Source: Chryseosolibacter sp049791675
GTDB lineage: Bacteria > Bacteroidota > Bacteroidia > Cytophagales > Cyclobacteriaceae
Length of the DNA: 64,000 nt
Assembly (NCBI GenBank): GCA_049791675.1
Contig: JBARAD010000288.1
Location: 1-64,000, forward strand
Direction of reading: 5' to 3'
The notes beneath the pieces were generated by a model. It was not told the origin of the DNA. It did no database searches and was given only the letters and a program-made list of their open reading frames with translations. A program made the position numbers and the translations under genes. Shown here one piece after another: positions 7,623 to 17,288 of the stretch (position 1 is the first letter of the stretch; each line of letters opens with the position of its first letter).

Positions 7623-9776
7623 ATGACTCTGCTCCAACGGGGATTTCGCGGACTTGTGTGCGTAATCTTCTTGATGACCACGCTCGCCTGTTCTGACAAA
7701 AACACCATCTTTTTTTCAGGTTCTGAGAAAAATGACTTGTATCCTGTACTGGTGAAGGAGGGTTTTGATATCAGCCTGGCAAGTTCGCCCGCGGAGGCGA
7801 TCAACGATGCGGCTGAGGGCATGGCCGTTTTTATCATGGCGGAAAAATATCCTGAGATGACAAACGCCATCAGCGATGATCTGCTGGAAACTGCGCGAAA
7901 GAAAGATCTGAAGCTTTACATTGAATATCCTTCCGCCCTTCCCGGGGTCGATATACCCAGTCAACCGCTTTCCACGCAACTCGAACGCGGCGTGGTGACG
8001 AGCACCGTTTTTGGCGAAACATTAAAGCCTTTAAGCATCCTCGGAATAAATGACTGTTATGTACTGCCTGTAAAGGTCGACAGTCCCTTGATGGTGTTGG
8101 CCAAGGTCGCTGGTTTCGACAAGGCCGAGTATGGCATCGACGATGTTGAAAAATATCCATTGCTGTTCAAAAAAGACAATATGATCATTGCGACAACGAA
8201 GCTGAGCAACTTCGCGACCGGAAGATATGGTCCGGATGATGCATGGAAGCAGGTGTGGAGTTACATTCTGTCGCAGATGACGGGCAAAGAGAATTTTAAA
8301 TTCAGTACGTGGCCTTCTTACGTCACGCCGATGTATACAAAGGATGAAGTGCTGCCTGCAAATGCAAGGGAGAAAAGTGTTGAGAAAGGCGTCGAGTGGT
8401 TCTACAAGGGGCGTTTTTTCGTGCATTCCGACTGGAAAGAGATGCAACTGAATTATCAGGGTGACGGAACCAATCCGTTCGGTCCTCCGGTAGATCAGGA
8501 GCTGCCAAATGGCGATGGTACCCTTGGGCTACTGGAAGGCCACGCTTCGAAGATATACAATAACGGATCGCAACAATACCGCTATTGGTTGCGCGCGGAT
8601 GTTCAGGGTGAGGCAGCGTATGCGCTTGCTGCTGCAGGCGATTTGCTCAAGAACGAAGACTATCCTAAAAAGGCGGTCAATCTGATCGACTACGTGTTCA
8701 GGAATTCCAACCTGCGGGCAGAAGCGAGAAATGATAAAAACAGCCCGAGCTATGGATTGATCGGATGGTCTGTCACGCATCCCTATATTTTTTACGGCGA
8801 CGACAACGCCCGGGCTATTCTTGGTATCCTCGGTGCGTCCGCCTATCTGAAAACAGATCAGTGGGATAAGGAGATGGTGGAGGCGATCATGGCCAACTTC
8901 CGCACCACGGGCAAGCAGGGTTTTCGCGGCGAGCGCCAGAGTGAAAAGGATCTGCACAAGCTGGGATGGGAGCATTACTGGAAGCGCGACATTTACAATC
9001 CTGCGCCCCATTTCGAATCGTGGATGTGGGCTTGTTACCTGTGGTTGTACGAGAAGACCGGATATGAGCCCTTGCTTACCAAAACAAAACAAGCGATACG
9101 TCTCACGATGGAAGGATATCCCGACAAGTGGCTATGGACAAATGGCATTCAGCAGGAGCGTGCGCGTATGATCCTGCCACTGGCGTGGCTTGTGCGCGTG
9201 GAGGATACGGAGGAACATCGACGCTGGCTGGATGTTGTGGTCGCGAAGCTCCTGGAAAACCAGGTAGAAAGCGGCGCTATTCGTGAAGAGCTTGGCGCCG
9301 GCGACAAGGGCAGATACGGACGAACGACCTCCAACAAGGAGTATGGCTTGCATGAAGCGCCGCTGATCTTTGAAAACGGCGACCCCATTGCCGACATGTT
9401 GTACACCAGTAATTTCGCATTCTTCAGTCTGAACGAGGCGGCACACGCCACGGGTAATCCGGAGTACAAAAAAGCGGTAGAAAAATTATCGGACTTCCTC
9501 ACGAGGATACAGGTGAAGAGTGATCGCTACCCCGATCTGGACGGTGCATGGTTCCGCGCGTTTGAATATGAGCGTTGGGAATACTGGGCATCCAATGCCG
9601 ACGTGGGATGGGGCGCATGGGGAACGCTTACCGGATGGACGCAAAGCTGGATCGCTGCAACGCAGGTGCTGGTAGCCCGCGACCAGAATTACTGGAACCT
9701 CACGGAGAAATCCGCTGTGAAAAAGCATATGAAGCCTACCGTAGAATTGATGTTTGACGGAAAAGCACCGCAGTAA
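7623..9776 (+). CDS. Unrecognised two-part lipoprotein, predicted alpha/alpha-barrel glycan-active enzyme
   Basis: A 717-residue lipoprotein (lipobox TLAC, Cys23). I do not recognise the family. Residues about 28-220 look alpha/beta, alternating hydrophobic strands and helices (FFSGSEKNDLY, MAVFIMAEKYP, MIIATTKLSNFATGRYGP), loosely like a type 1 glutamine-amidotransferase-like or ThuA-like domain; that is only an impression. Residues about 250-700 are helical and rich in Trp, Tyr and Gly with spaced motifs (HFESWMWACYLWLYEKTGY, ENGDPIADMLYTSNFAFF, WGAWGTLTGWTQSW), the texture of (alpha/alpha)6-barrel glycoside hydrolases, lyases and epimerases. It opens the gene set that continues with an AGE epimerase and sugar transporter, so a periplasmic role on the imported glycan is the natural inference. 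Confidence 0.75.
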   Translation: MTLLQRGFRGLVCVIFLMTTLACSDKNTIFFSGSEKNDLYPVLVKEGFDISLASSPAEAINDAAEGMAVFIMAEKYPEMTNAISDDLLETARKKDLKLYIEYPSALPGVDIPSQPLSTQLERGVVTSTVFGETLKPLSILGINDCYVLPVKVDSPLMVLAKVAGFDKAEYGIDDVEKYPLLFKKDNMIIATTKLSNFATGRYGPDDAWKQVWSYILSQMTGKENFKFSTWPSYVTPMYTKDEVLPANAREKSVEKGVEWFYKGRFFVHSDWKEMQLNYQGDGTNPFGPPVDQELPNGDGTLGLLEGHASKIYNNGSQQYRYWLRADVQGEAAYALAAAGDLLKNEDYPKKAVNLIDYVFRNSNLRAEARNDKNSPSYGLIGWSVTHPYIFYGDDNARAILGILGASAYLKTDQWDKEMVEAIMANFRTTGKQGFRGERQSEKDLHKLGWEHYWKRDIYNPAPHFESWMWACYLWLYEKTGYEPLLTKTKQAIRLTMEGYPDKWLWTNGIQQERARMILPLAWLVRVEDTEEHRRWLDVVVAKLLENQVESGAIREELGAGDKGRYGRTTSNKEYGLHEAPLIFENGDPIADMLYTSNFAFFSLNEAAHATGNPEYKKAVEKLSDFLTRIQVKSDRYPDLDGAWFRAFEYERWEYWASNADVGWGAWGTLTGWTQSWIAATQVLVARDQNYWNLTEKSAVKKHMKPTVELMFDGKAPQ

Positions 9777-9872
9777 AATTGATTGTCGACAAACAAGAGT
9801 AACAAATAAACAGAGCACTCCCGTCAGCGCTGCGAAGCCTGGCAGGACAAATGAAAAAAAACAGGATCCCGA

Positions 9873-11063
9873 ATGCATTTTAAAGAGTACGCAGATTTTT
9901 ATCACAAGCAATTAGTCGACAATACGATTCCATTCTGGTTGAGACATTCCAAAGACGCGGAGTATGGCGGGTATTTTACGTGTCTTGACCGCGCTGGAAA
10001 AGTATACGATACTGACAAGTTCATCTGGCTCCAGGCGCGTCAGGTATGGTGCTTCGCCATGCTCTGCAACCAGGTGGAAAAAAAACAGGAGTGGCTGAAC
10101 TTTGCCATTCATGGGGCTGATTTCCTGGAGAAATATGGCCGCGACAGCGAGGGCAATTGGTACTTTTCGCTGACAAGAGAAGGCAAACCGCTTACCCAGC
10201 CTTACAACATTTTTTCCGATTGTTTTGCGACCATGGCCTTTGGTCAGCTTTACAAGGCAACTGGTAATAAGAAGTATGGCGTGATCGCGCTTGAAACGTT
10301 CAATAACATTTTGTCACGGCAGGAGAATCCCAAGGGGAAATATCTGAAAGCATATCCGGGAACACGGCCATTGCAGGGTTTCTCGCTGCCGATGATCCTC
10401 TCCAATCTTGTGCTTGAGATTGAGGATCTCCTGGACGCGGATGTGGTGGAGAAGACGATACAGACTGCCATTCACCAGGTGATGGATGTTTTCTATCAGC
10501 CCGAGCTCGGACTCATCCTGGAAAATGTAACACCGCAAGGAGAATTTTCCGACTCCTTCGAAGGCCGGCTTGTGAATCCAGGACACGCCATCGAGGGAAT
10601 GTGGTTCATGATGGACCTGGCCTCACGGCGGCGTGATGACAATCTCATCAGGAAAGCTGTTCAGATCACCTTGAATACACTTGAATACGGCTGGGATAAA
10701 AAACACGGCGGCATTTTCTACTTCCTCGATGTGAAGGGCCATCCGCCTCAACAACTCGAGTGGGATCAGAAATTATGGTGGGTGCACATGGAAACACTCA
10801 TCAGTCTGCTGAAGGGATATCTGCATACCGGTGATGCGCGCTGCTGGCAGTGGTTCGAGCGGGTTCATGAATACAGCTGGAAGCATTTTGCCGATGCCGA
10901 ATACGGTGAATGGTTCGGATATCTCAACAGACAGGGCGAAGTGCTGTTGCCTTTGAAAGGGGGAAAATGGAAGGGATGTTTCCATGTTCCCCGTGGCATG
11001 TTCCAGTGCTGGAAAACGCTGAATGCCATTGCCGAAAAACGTTCAAGTCTAACCGTACTGTAG
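9873..11063 (+). CDS. AGE-family epimerase (N-acylglucosamine 2-epimerase-like)
   Basis: A 396-residue cytoplasmic (no signal) member of the acylglucosamine 2-epimerase family, an (alpha/alpha)6 barrel that interconverts sugars at C2, for example ManNAc and GlcNAc. Family features are DKFIWLQARQVWCF, YNIFSDCFATMAFGQL, GFSLPMILSNL and the catalytic-side GHAIEGMWFMMD and LWWVHMETL motifs, where the His residues act as acid/base. The segments resemble renin-binding-protein-type GlcNAc 2-epimerases more than cellobiose 2-epimerases. The transporter gene starts 4 bases after its stop, so the two are translated as a pair and the imported sugar is probably its substrate. Confidence 0.9.
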   Translation: MHFKEYADFYHKQLVDNTIPFWLRHSKDAEYGGYFTCLDRAGKVYDTDKFIWLQARQVWCFAMLCNQVEKKQEWLNFAIHGADFLEKYGRDSEGNWYFSLTREGKPLTQPYNIFSDCFATMAFGQLYKATGNKKYGVIALETFNNILSRQENPKGKYLKAYPGTRPLQGFSLPMILSNLVLEIEDLLDADVVEKTIQTAIHQVMDVFYQPELGLILENVTPQGEFSDSFEGRLVNPGHAIEGMWFMMDLASRRRDDNLIRKAVQITLNTLEYGWDKKHGGIFYFLDVKGHPPQQLEWDQKLWWVHMETLISLLKGYLHTGDARCWQWFERVHEYSWKHFADAEYGEWFGYLNRQGEVLLPLKGGKWKGCFHVPRGMFQCWKTLNAIAEKRSSLTVL

Positions 11064-11067
11064 CGCT

Positions 11068-12327
11068 ATGGCACAAGCTCCCATAAGGAAAACATTTCTA
11101 GCAGATCCGGAAGACAACCGGCAATATCGCTATACCCCCGCATTGATCTCGCTGGCGGTGCTGTATTTTATGATGGGTTTTATCACCTGTCTCAACGACA
11201 CGCTGGTGCCATTCTTCAAAAAAGGGTTCGCATTAAGCTACTCGGAATCGTCACTCACGCAGTTTTATTTTTTCCTGACATACGGTATCATGTCGTTTCC
11301 GGCAAGCAAGATCGTTGAGCGCGTTGGGTATAAGAACGGGATGATCTTTGGTTTCTCCATCGCCGCCTTCGGCGCCCTTCTGTTTTTTCCTGCCTCGATC
11401 CTGCATCAGTATGCTATCTTTCTTGCCGCCTTGTTCATCCTGGCCATCGGGATCGTCTTGTTACAGGTAGCTGCGAATCCATACATCACCATCCTGGGAC
11501 CGGCCAGGACAGCTTCATCGAGATTAACCATCGTTCAAGCGGTGGGTTCGATCGGAACAACCGTTGCCCCAGTGTTCGGAGCCTATTTTATTCTCTCGCG
11601 CCTGGAAGAATCCGGCACCTCCAGCGATGCGGTAAAATATCCCTATATCGGCATTGCATTGCTGTTGCTCACCATTGCTTTTGTTGTTTCACGACTCAAG
11701 CTGCCATCCATCAGGCCGGGATCAGACGCTGATGATCACGTTTCCGGCAATGAAGCTACAAGCGTGTTTTCCTTCCGCAATCTCAACTTCGGAGTCTGGG
11801 CGATCTTCTTTTACGTCGGCGCCGAAGTATCCATCGGCACCTTCCTTACAAACTACATCGCAGATACCGTGAACATCCCGGAGGAAAAAGCCAATAGTTA
11901 TGTGGCTTTATACTGGGGCAGCATGTTGTTCGGGCGGTTGACCGGATACTTCTTATTGAAAGTCATCAAACCACCTTTCGTGCTTGCCGTTTCCGCCATC
12001 ATGGCCATGGTGCTCATCATCGTATCGGTTACTTCTTCCGGTTATTTCGCCGTGTGGACGATGATCGCCGTCGGACTTTGCAACGCGGTCATGTTTGCCA
12101 CGATCTTTTCATTATCCGTGAACGGGTTGGGAAAATACACAACGCAGGCTTCCGGCGTTTTGTCGACGGCTATCATGGGCGGCGCGATCATATCACTAGC
12201 CCAAGGGTTGTTAAAGGATGTTTATCCATGGCAGGTCTCCTTTGTCGTTCCGCTCGCCTGTTACCTCTATATCGTTTTTTATGGCTTCAACGGATATAAG
12301 TCGAGGTTTAATGCAAATACAGATTAA
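11068..12327 (+). CDS. Sugar MFS transporter (FucP/NagP-like)
   Basis: A 419-residue inner-membrane major facilitator with about 12 hydrophobic segments. FucP/GluP/NagP-type signatures are visible: FMMGFITCLNDTLVPFFKK in helix 1, QFYFFLTYGIMSFPASKIVERVGYKNG in helix 2, and LLQVAANPYITILGP in helix 4. In Bacteroidota such proton symporters bring fucose, glucose, GlcNAc or related monosaccharides into the cytoplasm. Being coupled to an AGE epimerase points to an N-acetylhexosamine or mannose-type sugar; that is inference. Its stop lies 97 bases before susC. Confidence 0.92.
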   Translation: MAQAPIRKTFLADPEDNRQYRYTPALISLAVLYFMMGFITCLNDTLVPFFKKGFALSYSESSLTQFYFFLTYGIMSFPASKIVERVGYKNGMIFGFSIAAFGALLFFPASILHQYAIFLAALFILAIGIVLLQVAANPYITILGPARTASSRLTIVQAVGSIGTTVAPVFGAYFILSRLEESGTSSDAVKYPYIGIALLLLTIAFVVSRLKLPSIRPGSDADDHVSGNEATSVFSFRNLNFGVWAIFFYVGAEVSIGTFLTNYIADTVNIPEEKANSYVALYWGSMLFGRLTGYFLLKVIKPPFVLAVSAIMAMVLIIVSVTSSGYFAVWTMIAVGLCNAVMFATIFSLSVNGLGKYTTQASGVLSTAIMGGAIISLAQGLLKDVYPWQVSFVVPLACYLYIVFYGFNGYKSRFNANTD

Positions 12328-12424
12328 GCCTCGCTGAAGGCGTGAAATGAGAAAGAAAATGTTTTCGCAATGTTGAGGCATCAAAAATACTTAACCAAAA
12401 CCCAGTAATAACCCAATAATTCCT

Positions 12425-15400
12425 ATGCAAAAACTAGTTACGAAAAAATGGTTGCTGAGCCTTTTTTTTATCGCGCTCAGCCTAATGTGCCTGAAGCATG
12501 ATGTATATGGGCAATCTCAGACAATCCGTGGTAAGGTCAGCGACTCAAGGGGGGAGCCGTTGCCGGGTGCCACTGTTGTGATAAAGGGAACGCAGATCGG
12601 GACCACGACAGATGCCGATGGCAGTTTTCAGATTGCGGCAAACCAGGCCGAATCAATCCTGATCATAACATTCATAGGATTTGAAACCCAGGAAGTGATA
12701 ACGAATGGTCTGGAAGAAGCCAATGTTGTTTTAATGGAATCCAGCGAACAGTTAAGTGAGGTTGTGGTGGTGGGTTATGGTACCCAGAAGAAGGTGAACG
12801 TAACAGGAGCTGTTTCCGTCGTGGATGGAGAGTCTTTGACCAAGCGGCAGGTTGGATCTACTTCGCTGGCATTGCAGGGTATGGCACCCGGTGTCTCCGT
12901 TACGCAGCAATCCGGTGTCCCTGGTGGCGACGGGGGTACGATCCGTATTCGGGGTATCGGTTCTATCAATGCAGGTCAGAATCCTTTGATCCTGGTAGAC
13001 AATGTTGAAATGAGTCTGGATGCCATCGATCCGAACAACATTGAGAGTATCTCCATTTTGAAAGACGCTGCCGCTGCGGCGGTATATGGTTCGCGTGCAG
13101 CCAACGGCGTTGTACTGATCACGACCAAAAGAGGTAAGCAGGGTATCAGCGTGAATTATCACGGTTACGTGTCAAGCCAGGAGCCCACGGATCTTCCTGA
13201 AAAAGTCAATAGCCTTGACCATATGAGATTATGGGATGTTGCGCAGGTGAACAGTGGTCTTCCTCCTGCCTTCACGCAGCAGATTGCAGATTATGAAGCT
13301 TTGGGACCCGATAATTTCTCGCGCTTCAACACAGACTGGAAAGAACTCGTGTTGACGAACAACGGATTGATGCACAATCACAATCTGAGCCTTTCCGCCG
13401 GTACTGAAAGAGTAAAGGTGTTTGCTTCAGGAAGTTTCCTGGATCAGAATGGTCTTACAGCAAATACGAATTTTAAAAGACACGATCTGCGTTTCAATAC
13501 GGATGTGGCGTTAACGCGCAAGCTTTCAGCATCGATGGATCTTGTGCTGAACCGCTCGGAGCGTCTCTGGCCGGGGCAATCGTTCCCGCAGAATATTATC
13601 CGTTACATGCTCGGTATGCCGGCGATCGTTCCGGGAAGATTTGATTCCGGCGAGTGGGGAGAGGGATGGTCCAACGCGAACCCTGCTGCGCAGGCGGAAG
13701 ACGGTGGTTTTAACAGGTTCATTACCGACTCCAGGATCATCAAGGGAACGGCCACCTACAAACCCTTGGAGGGTTTGGAATTGCTGGCGACGTACAGCTC
13801 CAATTACTGGACATCGCATCAGCGTCAGTTCACGGACCAGTATCACATCTACAATGCTGACCCGGCGAACAAGACACTTGCTTTTGCACGGCCCTGGCCC
13901 GCGTTGAATTCACTTTCGGAAAACTTGTCTGAAAATCACCAGAATCTTTTCCGTGCACAGGCTACCTATAACAAGGCGGTGGATAAGCATAACTTTACAT
14001 TTCTCGGAGGTTTCAGCACCGAAAGCTTCAGCCAGACAACACTGAATGCGTTTCGTCAAAACCTGCTTTCTCCGGACAGACCTTACCTGAGCAGCGGCGA
14101 TCCTTTGGGTCAGTCGCTGGCGGGCGGCGAAGAGCGGTGGAGTATGGTTTCCATCTACAGCAGACTGAATTATAACTTTAATGAAAGGTATCTGCTCGAG
14201 TTGAACGGACGCTGGGATGCCTCTTCGCGTTTCAGAAAAGACAACTGGTGGGCATTATTTCCGTCGGCATCTTTTGGCTGGAGAATTTCAGAAGAGGATT
14301 TCTGGTCGGGTCTGAGCAACGCAGTGAATGATGCGAAACTCCGGGTATCATATGGTACGCTTGGGAACCAGAGTTTATTCAGAGGCGGATCGCCTGATTA
14401 TTATCCCACGTATTCAACATTCTTTTCAGGATCTGCATACAACTATTATTTCAACAATGTGGTGAATGCCGGATATGCGCTGACAACAGCGGCCAACCGG
14501 GATATCAAATGGGAGACTTCAAAGATCCTTGATATCGGTGCCGACCTTGGCTTTTTGAACAACCGGTTGACGCTGACAGCGGATTTTTTCCAGCGCGATA
14601 TCACAGACATGTTGCAGCTCGTGCCGGTACCCACCTACGTCGGCCTTGCTTCGCCGTTCGTGAACGTGGGATCCATGCGTAACACCGGATGGGAACTTGC
14701 TGCCGGGTGGAGAGATGAAATGGGCGATTTCAAATATCAGGCCCAGTTCACGCTGTCTGACGTAAAGAATCAGGTACTCAACAACGGTGGTAAGCCGATC
14801 ATCAGCGGCATGAAGATTCAACAGGAAGGCTATGCGCTGGATTCTTATTATGGATACATCGCCGAAGGATTGTTCCAAAGTCAGGATGAAATCAGCAGCG
14901 CACCTTTCCATTACGGAAACACAGCCCCCGGCGACATCCGCTATCGCGATATCAGCGGTCCTGATGGAGCGCCTGATAATAAGATTGACAACTATGACCG
15001 TGCCATATTGGGCAACTACTTCCCGCGCTATGAGTATAGCGCAAACTTGTCGGCGCAGTTCAAAGGATTCGATCTTACCGCTTTCTTCCACGGTGTAGGC
15101 AAGCGCGACAACTATCTGTCAGGCACCGGATCGCAGCCGTTTTACTCTGCCAGTTTCCAGGGATCGATGTTTGAGCACCAGAAAGATTACTGGACACCGG
15201 AAAACCCGGATGCCGCCTATCCGCGCCTGACGGCCAACAGCATCGTGAACAACTATGTGACTTCCTCTTACTGGCTGAAATCCGGAGCGTACGTGCGTCT
15301 GAAGAACGTGGTTTTGGGTTACACCTTGCCTGCCGGGATCACCAGCAAGATCGGGATCAAATCCACAAGGCTTTATGTGAGCGGACAAAATCTTGTGACC

Positions 15401-15505
15401 TGGGATAAGTTCTTCCCCGGTTTCGATCCCGAGCAGAGAGACACTGCCGGGGAGTTTTATCCTATCATGAGAACCTTTACCGCTGGTCTTAACATTAACT
15501 TATAA
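12425..15505 (+). CDS. SusC/RagA-type TonB-linked outer-membrane transporter
   Basis: A 1026-residue TonB-dependent receptor. In order: a signal peptide ending at YGQ, a carboxypeptidase-regulatory-like beta domain (about 32-115, GKVSDSRGEPLPGATVVIKG), the SusC linker SEVVVVGYGTQKK, the plug domain (IRIRGIGSINAGQNPLILVDN and SISILKDAAAAAVYGSRAANGV) and a beta barrel to the C terminus. It imports oligosaccharides or other large nutrients across the outer membrane with its SusD partner, whose gene begins 5 bases downstream. No FecR/anti-sigma gene is adjacent, so control is probably by the ROK regulator or a distant factor. Confidence 0.96.
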   Translation: MQKLVTKKWLLSLFFIALSLMCLKHDVYGQSQTIRGKVSDSRGEPLPGATVVIKGTQIGTTTDADGSFQIAANQAESILIITFIGFETQEVITNGLEEANVVLMESSEQLSEVVVVGYGTQKKVNVTGAVSVVDGESLTKRQVGSTSLALQGMAPGVSVTQQSGVPGGDGGTIRIRGIGSINAGQNPLILVDNVEMSLDAIDPNNIESISILKDAAAAAVYGSRAANGVVLITTKRGKQGISVNYHGYVSSQEPTDLPEKVNSLDHMRLWDVAQVNSGLPPAFTQQIADYEALGPDNFSRFNTDWKELVLTNNGLMHNHNLSLSAGTERVKVFASGSFLDQNGLTANTNFKRHDLRFNTDVALTRKLSASMDLVLNRSERLWPGQSFPQNIIRYMLGMPAIVPGRFDSGEWGEGWSNANPAAQAEDGGFNRFITDSRIIKGTATYKPLEGLELLATYSSNYWTSHQRQFTDQYHIYNADPANKTLAFARPWPALNSLSENLSENHQNLFRAQATYNKAVDKHNFTFLGGFSTESFSQTTLNAFRQNLLSPDRPYLSSGDPLGQSLAGGEERWSMVSIYSRLNYNFNERYLLELNGRWDASSRFRKDNWWALFPSASFGWRISEEDFWSGLSNAVNDAKLRVSYGTLGNQSLFRGGSPDYYPTYSTFFSGSAYNYYFNNVVNAGYALTTAANRDIKWETSKILDIGADLGFLNNRLTLTADFFQRDITDMLQLVPVPTYVGLASPFVNVGSMRNTGWELAAGWRDEMGDFKYQAQFTLSDVKNQVLNNGGKPIISGMKIQQEGYALDSYYGYIAEGLFQSQDEISSAPFHYGNTAPGDIRYRDISGPDGAPDNKIDNYDRAILGNYFPRYEYSANLSAQFKGFDLTAFFHGVGKRDNYLSGTGSQPFYSASFQGSMFEHQKDYWTPENPDAAYPRLTANSIVNNYVTSSYWLKSGAYVRLKNVVLGYTLPAGITSKIGIKSTRLYVSGQNLVTWDKFFPGFDPEQRDTAGEFYPIMRTFTAGLNINL

Positions 15506-15510
15506 TCATC

Positions 15511-17208
15511 ATGAGAAAGAAAATATTTTATATAGCGAGCCTGTGTTTGCTGATGAGTGTTTTTCAGGGTTGCAGCGATTTTCTGGAAGAAGCTCCCCTT
15601 GACGCGCCTGCTACCGGGAAATTCTTTAACAACGCCAATGAAATGAACGCGGCGATGACCGCGGTATACAAGTCGGCTTACTGGAATTACGGCAACACGC
15701 CCTATCAGTCGGTAATGGATGGCTGGACGGACATTGCGATCCTCCGGGCGGTGGATCTCGGTGAAGGTAATTACGATGTATACAATTCCCACTCTTCCGG
15801 TATCTGGAGGCTTGCCTACATTACCATCCAGCGCGCCAACACAATGCTTTCAGGAATGGAAGCAGGCAAAGCCAGTGTGGACGAGGCGGTCTACAACCGC
15901 TTACAGGCTGAAGCGCGCTTTCTCCGGGCCTGGTCGTATTTTTACCTGACGTTTATGTTCGGCGATGTTCCGCTGATCACAGATGAATTAACACCGGATG
16001 AATTTTATACGCAGACACGCGCTTCAAAGGCAGCGGTCGTTGCCTTCATTTATGAAGAGCTTGATGCCGTGGCACAGGTATTAGACTGGGCGCCTAGAGA
16101 ACGGGGAAGGATAAGCAAGGCAATAGCCCTTGGGTTAAAAGCGCGCACGGCGCTCTTCAACAAGGATTTTCAGATTGCAGCGGAAGCGGCGAAGCAGGTG
16201 ATGGATGGCGCGGGCCTGGACCTCAATCCGAAATTCGGAGATCTCTTTACCCGCACCGGGCAGGCTCCTAACGCCGGCAAGGAGATCATGTGGGAGATCC
16301 TGAATACGGATGCCGATCCTTCAGCGCTTACATGGTTGCCTTTGGGCAGCATTTCCCGTGCCGCCGGTGGTCAGTCCGGAAGGTTCCCGCAGCAACGCCT
16401 GGTGGATATGTTCGAAGCAAAAGATGGGAAGAGAATTGATGAGTCCGCAGTTTACAATGCGAACAACCCGCGCCTGAACCGCGACAAACGCCTTCGTTAT
16501 ACCGTGGCCCTTCCCGGGGATACGATCTACATGAACCTGGTAACAGTTGTGTACGATGTATACAAGTCGACAACTTCGTTCAAAAATGCAGATGGCTCAT
16601 GGACGACCCGGGCAAATGCTGATTATGACAACGCCTTTGGTCCTGCGAAAAGTGGCGTAGGGTTACTGCATGCGAAATATACGATGACGGGAGAGAATGC
16701 TTTCCAGGCGCGCGTTAACTTCATCCTGATGCGCTATGCGGAAATATTATTAACTTATGCCGAGGCGAAGATCGAGCTTGGTGAAATGGACGGCTCTGTT
16801 ATCGACGCGATCAACAAGGTCCGTACCCGCGCCGGGCAACCTGTGGTTGATGTTGCCATCCAGGCCGACCAGAATGAATTGCGCGAGTTAATCCGTCGCG
16901 AACGGGTTGCAGAACTTGCCATGGAAGGGTTCCGGTGGTTTGATATCCGCCGTTGGGAAATTGCTGACGTTGTCATGCCGCAAAAGGTGATGGGTATCGC
17001 GAAGGATCCGAACGCGATGCCGCCGGTCCCGGATTTTAAGGCAACTCCGGTGCATGACCTGAACAGTATTCCGGTTTATACCGGGCAGGAATCGCAGCGC
17101 TTCACACGTGAAGACCGCTACTGGTATCCAAGGTTGGTCTTGTTGCCTGTTCCTCAGGCGGAGCGCGACACCAATCCGGGGCTTTCCCAGAATACAGGGT
17201 GGGAGTAA
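15511..17208 (+). CDS. SusD/RagB-type surface glycan-binding lipoprotein
   Basis: A 565-residue lipoprotein (lipobox FQGC) that forms the lid of the SusC channel. Family marks are DFLEEAPLDAPATGKFF at the mature N terminus, the TPR-like RLQAEARFLRAWSYFYLTFMFGDVPLI and the C-terminal RDTNPGLSQNTGWE. The segment RERVAELAMEGFRWFDIRRW is the canonical SusD C-terminal motif. Paired with SusC by a 5-base gap. A strong hairpin follows it, marking a transcript end or attenuation point before the FAD oxidoreductase gene. Confidence 0.96.
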   Translation: MRKKIFYIASLCLLMSVFQGCSDFLEEAPLDAPATGKFFNNANEMNAAMTAVYKSAYWNYGNTPYQSVMDGWTDIAILRAVDLGEGNYDVYNSHSSGIWRLAYITIQRANTMLSGMEAGKASVDEAVYNRLQAEARFLRAWSYFYLTFMFGDVPLITDELTPDEFYTQTRASKAAVVAFIYEELDAVAQVLDWAPRERGRISKAIALGLKARTALFNKDFQIAAEAAKQVMDGAGLDLNPKFGDLFTRTGQAPNAGKEIMWEILNTDADPSALTWLPLGSISRAAGGQSGRFPQQRLVDMFEAKDGKRIDESAVYNANNPRLNRDKRLRYTVALPGDTIYMNLVTVVYDVYKSTTSFKNADGSWTTRANADYDNAFGPAKSGVGLLHAKYTMTGENAFQARVNFILMRYAEILLTYAEAKIELGEMDGSVIDAINKVRTRAGQPVVDVAIQADQNELRELIRRERVAELAMEGFRWFDIRRWEIADVVMPQKVMGIAKDPNAMPPVPDFKATPVHDLNSIPVYTGQESQRFTREDRYWYPRLVLLPVPQAERDTNPGLSQNTGWE

Positions 17209-17227
17209 TAATTGAATAAATGTATTG

Positions 17228-17268
17228 ATACCTGTGCCGGGCCTAATCCCGCACAGGTATTCTTTTTA
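17228..17268 (+). terminator. Hairpin terminator or attenuator after susD
   Basis: ATACCTGTGC and GGG (17228-17241, one bulged C) pair with CCCGCACAGGTAT (17248-17260) over a 6-base loop, followed by TCTTTTTA. It lies inside the locus, 21 bases before the ATG of the FAD oxidoreductase, so the last gene may be expressed at a lower level by readthrough. Confidence 0.8.
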
Positions 17269-17288
17269 GACTCAGAGAACAAAATCAG

